Source: Magnetococcales bacterium (GTDB lineage: Bacteria > Pseudomonadota > Magnetococcia > Magnetococcales > Magnetaquicoccaceae). Taken from it: a DNA stretch of 5,605 bases. The stretch covers positions 1 through 5,605 of the forward strand of contig JADGCR010000149.1 of NCBI GenBank assembly GCA_015228895.1, given 5' to 3'. A program made the translations under genes and the position numbers. Positions 1-4,594 of the stretch are shown one piece after another. The first letter of the stretch is position 1; every line of letters begins with the position of its first letter. The notes beneath the pieces were generated by a model. It was not told the DNA's origin, did not search any database, and was given only the letters and a program-made list of their open reading frames with translations.

Positions 1-743
1 CTTAAGGACTCGTTCAGCTCCTCCGGGTGGTCCAGGGAGAGACGCAAAACCCCCTCCTCCTGGCCCCGCAGCATGGCCAGAAGCCGATGGCCGGGCAGCC
101 TCTGCAAGGACTCTCCGGCGGCGAAATAGTCGCTGAATTTGGCCCCTTTCTCCTCCTGGCCCTTCACCGGTTTGGAGCCGAACACCCCCTGCTCCCACAA
201 CAGCCCTCGCAGCGCGCCCACCAGTTCCGGCACCTCCCCGAACCGTTCCAGCAGGATCTCCCTGGCCCCTTCCAGGGCGAGAGCCGCATCGGTGATCCCC
301 TTTTCCGGCGCGACGAAGGGGATCGCCGCCTGTTCGGGAGTCAGGGTGGGGTCGCGCAGCAGCGCCTGGGCCAAAGGCTCCAGACCGGCTTCCATGGCCA
401 TGGCGGCCTTGGTGTGGCGCTTGGGACGAAAGGGGAGGTAGAGATCCTCGATGCGGGTGCGGGTTTCGGCGGTCAGCAGGGCGCGTTCCAGCTCCGGGGT
501 GAGTTTTCCCTGCTCGCGGACGCTCTCCAGCACGGTGGCCCGTCGGGCTTCCAGTTCCCGCAACACCGCCAGACGCTCGAACAGCAGTCGGAGATGGATG
601 TCGGTCAGTCCCTCCGTGACCTCCTTGCGGTAGCGGGCGATGAACGGGACCGTCGCCCCTTCGTCCAGCAGGGCGATGGCGGCCACGACTTGTCGTTCCT
701 GGACCGCGAGTTCGGCGGCGAGGCGTTGGGTGATGGAGTGCAT
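1..743 (-). CDS. tex: Tex family transcription accessory / RNA-binding protein, N-terminal part (3' end beyond window)
   Basis: Tex is a cytoplasmic nucleic-acid-binding protein with an N-terminal helical region, a YqgF-like domain, helix-hairpin-helix repeats and a C-terminal S1 domain; its precise role is poorly defined. Only the first 247 codons are here. Reading the minus strand from ATG at 743 gives MHSITQRLAAEL, then the family signatures VPFIARYRKE near residue 32, LRELEARR near 65, REQGKL near 79, EDLYLPFRPKR near 100 and MEAGLEPLA near 117, all closely matching the N-terminal region of Tex. The frame stays open to the left edge, so the rest, including S1, is outside the window. ATG 743 is chosen because family similarity begins at once; no clear Shine-Dalgarno sequence precedes it. 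It lies 92 bases downstream of the pilin stop with a hairpin terminator between, so it is probably expressed separately. Family assignment is secure. Confidence 0.95.
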   Translation of the reverse strand, partial: MHSITQRLAAELAVQERQVVAAIALLDEGATVPFIARYRKEVTEGLTDIHLRLLFERLAVLRELEARRATVLESVREQGKLTPELERALLTAETRTRIEDLYLPFRPKRHTKAAMAMEAGLEPLAQALLRDPTLTPEQAAIPFVAPEKGITDAALALEGAREILLERFGEVPELVGALRGLLWEQGVFGSKPVKGQEEKGAKFSDYFAAGESLQRLPGHRLLAMLRGQEEGVLRLSLDHPEELNESL

Positions 744-778
744 GATTGATTCTGCCGGCAAGGGGGGGAATCCGCATG

Positions 779-807
779 AAACCGCTCCCCGGGGAGGGGA
801 GCGGTTT
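779..807 (-). terminator. Hairpin terminator downstream of pilA
   Basis: A perfect 12-bp inverted repeat, AAACCGCTCCCC at 779-790 and GGGGAGCGGTTT at 796-807, encloses a 5-base loop. It sits 28 bases after the pilin stop and before tex, where a rho-independent terminator is expected. In the minus-strand transcript the U tract is short (three U before C). The other orientation ends in four T followed by AAA, so it could also act weakly on plus-strand transcripts. The stem is clear; termination efficiency is inferred. Confidence 0.75.
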
Positions 808-835
808 TAAAGGTGCTGCCAGGGGGCGACCGCGA

Positions 836-1276
836 TTATTTGCAGGTTCCAGGCAGATAGGCCGCCGGAATGCCGTTGGTGGTCGCGGAGGCGCAGGTCC
901 AGGTCTTGCCGCCGTCCGTGGTGGAGAGCTGCAGGTTGGTGGAGGCGATGCCGGCGTTCACGCCGGTGGCCTTGTAGGCCGCGTTGATGGTCAGCGAGGA
1001 GCCGGCGGAGGTGGTGAAGGTGATGGCGGAGACATATTTGCCGGAGGTCTGGACGCCGGAGAGGGAAGCGAGGGTCGGCATGGTGCCGGAGTCCTGATAG
1101 GCTTCCGAGACCGCGGTCTTCAGTCCGGCCATCAGCGAAACACCTTCAGAGGCCTGGGCGCGGGCGATGTAGTCCTGATAGGCGGGAATGGCCACAGCCG
1201 CCAGGACGCCGATGATGGCGATGACGATCATCAGTTCGATCAGGGTGAAACCGGCTTGTTTACGAATGGTGCGCAT
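836..1276 (-). CDS. pilA: Type IVa major pilin-like protein (prepilin)
   Basis: Structural subunit of type IV pili, made as a prepilin in the inner membrane, cleaved and N-methylated by a PilD-type peptidase and polymerised into a surface fibre for adhesion, twitching or DNA uptake. The 146-residue product has a 9-residue basic leader (MRTIRKQAG), the class III cleavage site G9/F10 and [14 protein letters not shown] with Glu at mature position 5, followed by the rest of the hydrophobic assembly helix to about residue 33. The mature protein of about 137 residues fits the IVa family. Cys128 (TWTC) and Cys145 (GTCK) would form the C-terminal disulfide (D-region) loop, with a YLPGTC ending typical of major pilins. 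AAGGAG lies seven bases before the ATG. It is monocistronic by context: its own sigma-54-like promoter region upstream and a hairpin after it. A minor pilin or another IVa pilin paralog is possible, but length and disulfide loop favour a major-type pilin. Confidence 0.93.
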   Translation of the reverse strand: MRTIRKQAGFTLIELMIVIAIIGVLAAVAIPAYQDYIARAQASEGVSLMAGLKTAVSEAYQDSGTMPTLASLSGVQTSGKYVSAITFTTSAGSSLTINAAYKATGVNAGIASTNLQLSTTDGGKTWTCASATTNGIPAAYLPGTCK

Positions 1277-1283
1277 GTGCGTT

Positions 1284-1289
1284 CTCCTT
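1284..1289 (-). promoter_or_regulatory. Ribosome binding site of pilA
   Basis: AAGGAG on the minus strand, seven bases before the pilin ATG at 1276. It is one of the best Shine-Dalgarno matches in the window, fitting a highly translated structural protein, and it confirms the short 9-residue leader. Confidence 0.85.
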
Positions 1290-1302
1290 GGAATGGTGGT
1301 TT

Positions 1303-1320
1303 GACAGAAAAAAACCTGTC
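1303..1320 (-). other. Small hairpin in the pilA leader, just before the ribosome binding site
   Basis: GACAG at 1303-1307 and CTGTC at 1316-1320 form a 5-bp inverted repeat around a loop that is mostly a run of A (T on the minus strand). It lies in the predicted untranslated leader, 13 bases upstream of AAGGAG. It could be a weak leader hairpin, or the CTGTC half could be an extra binding-site copy. No function can be shown from sequence. Confidence 0.35.
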
Positions 1321-1379
1321 GGATAAATTGCTCAATCTATGGAAGGTGCGTTGCCCTTCATCTCTTAATCAGTGATTAC

Positions 1380-1394
1380 GCAAGCGCTATACCA
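1380..1394 (-). promoter_or_regulatory. Sigma-54 (-24/-12) type promoter for pilA
   Basis: On the minus strand the sequence is TGGTATAGCGCTTGC. This matches the sigma-54 consensus TGGCAC-N5-TTGC at TGG, the A and TTGC, with the invariant GG and GC separated by exactly 10 bases. If the final C is -12, transcription starts near 1368-1369, giving a leader of about 92 bases before the pilin ATG. Sigma-54 control of pilA through the activator PilR is established in Pseudomonas and Geobacter, which supports the reading. The two mismatches inside TGGCAC make it an imperfect match. Confidence 0.65.
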
Positions 1395-1416
1395 TACGCG
1401 ACCTGACGGAAAAAGC

Positions 1417-1429
1417 AATCAAAAAATGG
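1417..1429 (+). promoter_or_regulatory. IHF-like site upstream of the pilA promoter
   Basis: AATCAAAAAATGG matches the IHF consensus WATCAA-N4-TTR at all but one defined position. It lies in the only strongly A-rich patch of the region, about 50-60 bases upstream of the predicted start. That is where IHF usually bends DNA between a sigma-54 promoter and a remote activator. Assignment is by motif and position only. Confidence 0.4.
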
Positions 1430-1493
1430 TGTCGCGACTGGACGAGGCGGCTCCGCGCCGGGACGGTTGCCGCGGGGGGCCGGCCTGTGTGAC

Positions 1494-1523
1494 TGACAGA
1501 ATTGGGCGGTTGCTGACAAAATT
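1494..1523 (-). promoter_or_regulatory. Two phased TGTCA repeats, possible PilR-type activator sites
   Basis: TGACAGAATT (1494-1503) and TGACAAAATT (1514-1523) are near-identical direct repeats exactly 20 bp apart, about two helical turns, so they face the same side of the DNA. On the minus strand they read AATTCTGTCA and AATTTTGTCA. The first contains CTGTC, the core reported for PilR sites in Pseudomonas; the second has TTGTC. They lie about 125-155 bases upstream of the predicted pilA start, a normal distance for a sigma-54 activator, and begin just after the stop of the upstream gene. Confidence 0.45.
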
Positions 1524-1532
1524 CGTCACTTT

Positions 1533-1766
1533 TTACGGTTTGGTCACCAGCATGCCAAAGGCGTTCCCGTCGCGCCAGGGAGGGGAGACCAGACACCCTT
1601 CGTCCGCCAGGGTTCGGGGGAGGTTGTCCAGGGGTTCCCCGCCGTTGAGCCGCACCCGGAGACGTTGACCCGGGGTCATGGTCTCCAGTTTCAGTTTGAC
1701 CAGCACGAAGGTCATGGGGCAGGTGGCGGAAGTGATGTCGATGCTTTCGTCTGTTTCGTCTTTCAT
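1533..1766 (-). CDS. TusA/SirA-family sulfurtransferase-like protein
   Basis: Small cytoplasmic sulfur-relay protein of 77 residues, the usual TusA size. TusA proteins carry persulfide sulfur on a conserved cysteine and pass it to acceptors. Visible features are the beta strand SIDITSATCP leading to Cys16-Pro17-Met18-Thr19, then FVLVKLKLETMTPGQRLRV, equivalent to the helix and 'PGE' turn after the active cysteine in TusA. The canonical CPxP motif is CPMT here, so the second proline is missing. A further Cys58 lies near the C-terminus. It is the last gene of the cluster, 14 bases after the degenerate E1-like gene. ATG 1766 is chosen because it places the cysteine at the normal position; GAGAAG upstream is a weak ribosome site. 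Family is confident. Its donor and acceptor are unknown, but its neighbours suggest it feeds or takes sulfur from the E1/cysteine synthase pair. Confidence 0.85.
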   Translation of the reverse strand: MKDETDESIDITSATCPMTFVLVKLKLETMTPGQRLRVRLNGGEPLDNLPRTLADEGCLVSPPWRDGNAFGMLVTKP

Positions 1767-1780
1767 GGCGGATCGGCTTC

Positions 1781-2470
1781 TCAAGGGGTGACCCGGTGGG
1801 CGCACACCGGACAGTGGGGGTCTTTGGCGTGGGGCAGGCGTTGGTAGACACCGTGCAGCGCGTCGTGGGCGAGCAGGGTGGTCCAGACCTCCTGTTTGCC
1901 GAGATCCAGCAGGGCCATGAGGGCCTCTCCCGCCAGGATCGTCCCGGCGACCGGGTGCCAGAGGGTGGCGAGGGCCTCTCTGGCGGGGTCCGGGGGGAGA
2001 GCGTCGTCCTCCACGGGGGGAGGGGGGCAGGCCAGACAGGGGAGGCTCCGGTCCCGGCCCGCGCGTGAACCGGCGATCCAGCAGGTGCCATGGTGGGTGA
2101 TCCAGGTCGCAAGCAGCGGCTTTCCCAGTTGCGTGGCCATGGGATTGAGCCGGTCCAGGGGGTGGTCGCACGCCAGGATCAGATCCAGACCGGCCATCCA
2201 GGAGGGGGCGAGGGGCAGGGGATCGGGAACGATCCTGAGGGTCGGGTTCAGGGAGAGGGCCTGGGAAGTGGCGGCGACGGGGAGCGCGGCGTCGGCCACG
2301 CGCAGCTCTCCCACCCCCGCCGCCGCCAGATAGAGCAGGGCGTTCCGGCCCGCGGGTCCCGCCCCGACGATGCCCACCCTGGCCTGGGCCAGAAGGCGCT
2401 GTCCCTTGCCGCCGATCTCCTTGAGCAGAATCTGGCGGGAGTAGCGTTCCGCCCAGGAGGGGGTGGTCAC
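1781..2470 (-). CDS. Degenerate ThiF/MoeB/HesA-like protein keeping the N-terminal arginine arm
   Basis: E1-like fold protein of 229 residues that appears to have lost adenylation activity. Kept: RYSRQ at 9-13 and the following helix ILLKEIGGKGQ; a glycine loop GAGPAG at 36-41 (usually GAGGLG); LLYLAAAGVG after it; and four zinc-type cysteines, Cys145-x-x-Cys148 and Cys220-x-x-Cys223. Lost: the second aspartate of the DxD strand end, the whole NLxRQ motif, the catalytic-lysine segment and the catalytic cysteine region, where no cysteine remains between 149 and 219. GTG 2470 overlaps the TGA of the cysteine synthase gene (GTGA), indicating translational coupling; an in-frame GTG two codons earlier (2476) is an alternative. 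By analogy with APPBP1 and SAE1, known non-catalytic E1 subunits that donate an arginine to the partner's ATP, I infer a partner subunit of the E1 at 3413-4096. A stand-alone scaffold or methylase-type Rossmann role cannot be excluded. Confidence 0.85.
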   Translation of the reverse strand: MTTPSWAERYSRQILLKEIGGKGQRLLAQARVGIVGAGPAGRNALLYLAAAGVGELRVADAALPVAATSQALSLNPTLRIVPDPLPLAPSWMAGLDLILACDHPLDRLNPMATQLGKPLLATWITHHGTCWIAGSRAGRDRSLPCLACPPPPVEDDALPPDPAREALATLWHPVAGTILAGEALMALLDLGKQEVWTTLLAHDALHGVYQRLPHAKDPHCPVCAHRVTP

Positions 2471-3396
2471 GGGCACAGATCGGTGGAGAGATAGCGGTCC
2501 GCGGTATCCGGCAGGATCACCACCGCGCGCTTGTGGTGGAATTCGGGACGTTGGGCGACCCGCAGGGCGGCGGCCATGGCGGCTCCGCTGGAGATGCCGC
2601 AGGAGATCCCCTCCCTGGCGGCCAGTTGCTGCGCCATGGAGATCGCCGCCTCGTCGGTGACGCGGACGGTTTCGTCGATGCACTCCGGATCCAGCACCTT
2701 GGGGATGAAGCCGGCCCCGATGCCTTGAATCTTGTGGGGACCGGGCATGCCCCCGGAGAGGACCGGGGAGTTTTCCGGTTCCACCGCCACCACCCACACC
2801 TTGGGGAGGGTCTGGCGCAGGGTCAGGGCAATGCCGGTGATGGTGCCGCCCGTGCCCACCCCGGCGACCAGGATGTCCAGACGACCCCCCGTATCCGCGA
2901 GGATCTCCCTGGCTGTGGTCTGGGCATGGGCCAGGGGGTTGGCGGGATTGTCGAACTGATTGGGCATGAACCCTTTCCGCTCCTTTTTGAGCAGTTCTTC
3001 CGCCTTTCTTATGGCGCCGCGCATCCCCTCCTGGGCCGGGGTGAGGACCACCTGCGCCCCCAACAGCCGGAACAGTTTGCGCCGCTCCTTGGACATGGAG
3101 TCGGGCATGGTGAGGATGAGGCGCAAACCCTTGGCGGCGCAGATGCCCGCCAGGGCGATGCCGGTATTGCCGGAGGTGGGTTCGATCACCACGGTGGAGG
3201 CGTCGATGGAGCCATCCCGTTCCCCCGCCTGGATCATGGCCAGGGCGATGCGGTCCTTGCTGGAACCCATGGGATTGAAGAACTCCAGTTTGGCGAGGAG
3301 TTCCGCGTTCATGCCCCCGGTCAGCCGGTTGATGCGGACCATGGGGGTGTTGCCGATGGTCGCGGTGATATCCTGGAAGAAGGTCGCTCGGCGCAT
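2467..3396 (-). CDS. cysK: Cysteine synthase (O-acetylserine sulfhydrylase, CysK-type)
   Basis: PLP enzyme of fold type II that replaces the activated side chain of serine (normally O-acetylserine) with sulfide or another sulfur nucleophile to make cysteine, in the cytoplasm. The 309-residue product is full length. It shows IGNTPMVRI near residue 14, the PLP-lysine segment NPMGSSKDR with Lys47, the substrate loop PTSGNTG at 73-79, the phosphate cup GTGGT at 181-185, PGPHKIQGIGAGF near 219 (typical of the CysK branch) and GISSGAA near 267 with the serine facing the PLP ring. The usual Val/Ile before the lysine is Ser46. The C-terminus ends TDLCP with a penultimate cysteine. ATG 3396 lies 16 bases after the upstream E1 gene, preceded by GAGAACGAAA. 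Its position between two E1-like genes suggests a protein-bound sulfur donor rather than free sulfide, as for CysM with CysO in Mycobacterium; the sequence alone cannot decide this. Cystathionine beta-synthase is unlikely given length and motifs. Confidence 0.94.
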   Translation of the reverse strand: MRRATFFQDITATIGNTPMVRINRLTGGMNAELLAKLEFFNPMGSSKDRIALAMIQAGERDGSIDASTVVIEPTSGNTGIALAGICAAKGLRLILTMPDSMSKERRKLFRLLGAQVVLTPAQEGMRGAIRKAEELLKKERKGFMPNQFDNPANPLAHAQTTAREILADTGGRLDILVAGVGTGGTITGIALTLRQTLPKVWVVAVEPENSPVLSGGMPGPHKIQGIGAGFIPKVLDPECIDETVRVTDEAAISMAQQLAAREGISCGISSGAAMAAALRVAQRPEFHHKRAVVILPDTADRYLSTDLCP

Positions 3397-3412
3397 TGTT
3401 TCGTTCTCGCGT

Positions 3413-4096
3413 TCAAGAGTGCCGTCGGCTCGCGCACAGACACCGGGGATTGAGAGGGACCTGGATGGCGCGACGTTTTCCGGTCAGCAGATCCAGGGTC
3501 AACATGCGGTTGCGCAGGGGGTGCCCAACGCCACGCAGCACCTTTATGGCCTCCATGGCCATGAGCCAGCCCACCTCGCCGACCAGCGGACCCAGAACCC
3601 CTTCGTTTTGGCAGGTGGGGCCATCCGTCGCGGGTGGGGCGGTGAACAGACAGCGGAGACAGGCGCACGCTCCGGGGGTGATGGTCATCAGTTGTCCGAC
3701 AAAGCCGATGGCCGCGCCATGCACCAGGGTGAACCCCTCCCGGATGGCGGCGTCGTTGGCCGCGAACCGGGTGATGAAATTGTCCGAGGCGTCGATGGTC
3801 ACGGCGTATCCGCGGGCGATCCCGGCAATCGCCTCGACGGTGTCGAGCCGCCGGGGATGAAGATCGACGCGCAGGCCGGGGGCCAGTTCTTCCAGACGCC
3901 GGGCGGCGCATCGCACCTTGGCGGTCCCGATGTCCGCGCTTCGATAGAGGATCTGTCGATGCAGGTTGGAGAGGGAGACCCCGTCCGGGTCCGCCAGGCC
4001 AAGACGGGGGATCCCCCCCATGGTCAAAGCCAGGGCCGCGGCGCATCCCAGACCCCCGGCGCCGATCAGCAAAACACCTGTGGGAGCGTCCGTCAT
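3413..4096 (-). CDS. ThiF/MoeB/HesA-family E1-like adenylyltransferase lacking the N-terminal arm
   Basis: E1-like enzyme of 227 residues. The family adenylates the C-terminus of ubiquitin-like sulfur carriers (ThiS, MoaD, CysO) so it can receive sulfur as a thiocarboxylate. Catalytic features are present: nucleotide loop GAGGLG at 12-17, DPD at 36-38, NLHRQ at 44-48 with Arg47, Lys60 (13 residues after Arg47, as Arg73 to Lys86 in MoeB), DASDN at 102-106 with Asp105 as the likely Mg-site acid, and PTCQNEGVLG with Cys162 matching the reactive cysteine of ThiF. Zinc ligands are Cys146-x-x-Cys149, but the C-terminal pair is Cys219-x-Cys221 instead of CxxC. The usual first 20-30 residues (RYxRQ helix) are absent: the protein begins MTDAPTG and goes straight into the first beta strand. 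ATG 4096 shares its A with the TGA of the regulator gene (TGATG), so translation is coupled. An upstream extension in the same frame has no family similarity. The carrier substrate is not encoded in the window. Confidence 0.9.
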   Translation of the reverse strand: MTDAPTGVLLIGAGGLGCAAALALTMGGIPRLGLADPDGVSLSNLHRQILYRSADIGTAKVRCAARRLEELAPGLRVDLHPRRLDTVEAIAGIARGYAVTIDASDNFITRFAANDAAIREGFTLVHGAAIGFVGQLMTITPGACACLRCLFTAPPATDGPTCQNEGVLGPLVGEVGWLMAMEAIKVLRGVGHPLRNRMLTLDLLTGKRRAIQVPLNPRCLCASRRHS

Positions 4097-4557
4097 CAGA
4101 TGGAATAGGTGATCCGGTTGGAACTCTCGCTGGGCACGCCGTTGTGGAAGGCGCGGGTGGTCAGCTCCTCGATGGTGATGGTGTCCATCATCAGCAGGAT
4201 CTTTTCCTGGAACTCCCCCCACAAGGGACGGATGACCTGCATGCCGATGGGACCGGTGGCCGTGTCGGGGGGCAGCCCCGACTCCTCGGCCTCGTTCACG
4301 TCCATGACCACCCGGGCGATGTCCCCCACGGTGATGCGCGATTTTTCCTTGCCCAGCAGGTAGCCCCCCCGTGGTCCCCGCACCCCCTTGAGAATCCCCG
4401 CCTTGACCAGACGCTGCATCACCTGTTCCAGGTAGCGTTGCGGCACCCCCTGGCGACTGGTCACCTCGCGGATCTGCACCGGCTCCCCCGCCGAGTTGTA
4501 GGCGATGTCCGTGACCGCCTCGATGGCGTACAGCAGTTTTTTGGAAAATTTCAGCAT
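4096..4557 (-). CDS. Rrf2-family transcriptional regulator without cysteines (CymR-like type)
   Basis: DNA-binding dimeric repressor/activator of 153 residues, the normal Rrf2 length. A winged helix-turn-helix fills the N-terminal half: VQIREVTSRQGVPQRYLEQV from about residue 27, then RLVKAGILKGVRGPRGGY, with the wing at 59-66 and ITVGDIARVV after it; the dimerisation part ends PLWGEFQEKI and ITIEELT. The protein contains no cysteine, so it cannot hold the Cys-ligated Fe-S cluster of IscR, NsrR or RsrR. Cysteine-free or cluster-free Rrf2 proteins include CymR of Firmicutes, which controls sulfur metabolism in complex with CysK; a cysK gene lies two genes downstream here. ATG 4557 follows AAGGGGGAG at a 9-base spacing, and similarity starts at once (MLKFSKK). 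It is the first gene of the sulfur cluster and probably autoregulates it, which is inference. The gene is 37 bases after dut, so readthrough from dut is possible. Confidence 0.92.
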   Translation of the reverse strand: MLKFSKKLLYAIEAVTDIAYNSAGEPVQIREVTSRQGVPQRYLEQVMQRLVKAGILKGVRGPRGGYLLGKEKSRITVGDIARVVMDVNEAEESGLPPDTATGPIGMQVIRPLWGEFQEKILLMMDTITIEELTTRAFHNGVPSESSNRITYSI

Positions 4558-4566
4558 GATTTCGTT

Positions 4567-4575
4567 CTCCCCCTT
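4567..4575 (-). promoter_or_regulatory. Ribosome binding site of the Rrf2 regulator
   Basis: AAGGGGGAG on the minus strand, nine bases before ATG 4557. It fixes the start against a longer in-frame reading that runs back into dut without any Rrf2 similarity. Confidence 0.75.
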
Positions 4576-4594
4576 CTGTCTGGCGGAGCCGCTT

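Noticed and set aside
27..749. Long plus-strand open frame opposite tex
   Set aside because: Its translation has no recognisable domains and is low-complexity Gly/Gln/Arg-rich; the minus strand carries an unmistakable Tex N-terminus.
1391..1418. Sigma-70 promoter TTGCTT-16-TATGGT for pilA
   Set aside because: Spacing is tolerable, but both boxes match poorly; the overlapping -24/-12 element with exact GG-N10-GC spacing fits better and agrees with known pilA control. It cannot be fully excluded.
1421..1485. Terminator for the sulfur cluster in the GC-rich stretch before the T6 run
   Set aside because: Short self-complementary pieces exist (GTCGCGAC at 1431-1438, GC-rich arms near 1448-1485), but no single stable stem is followed directly by the T run at 1421-1426.
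2533..4108. Long plus-strand open frames opposite the cysteine synthase and E1 genes
   Set aside because: High GC keeps the antisense frames open; no family motifs appear, whereas the minus-strand frames show full catalytic motifs.
4097..4222. N-terminal extension of the E1-like gene to an earlier ATG at 4222
   Set aside because: The extra 42 residues are a His/Arg-rich out-of-frame reading of the Rrf2 gene, contain no RYxRQ arm, and the TGATG junction supports ATG 4096.
4558..4594. Promoter and operator for the Rrf2 operon in the dut-Rrf2 gap
   Set aside because: The gap is 37 bases, mostly ribosome site plus a small GCGG/CCGC repeat; no -35/-10 pair or IscR- or CymR-type operator could be recognised there.
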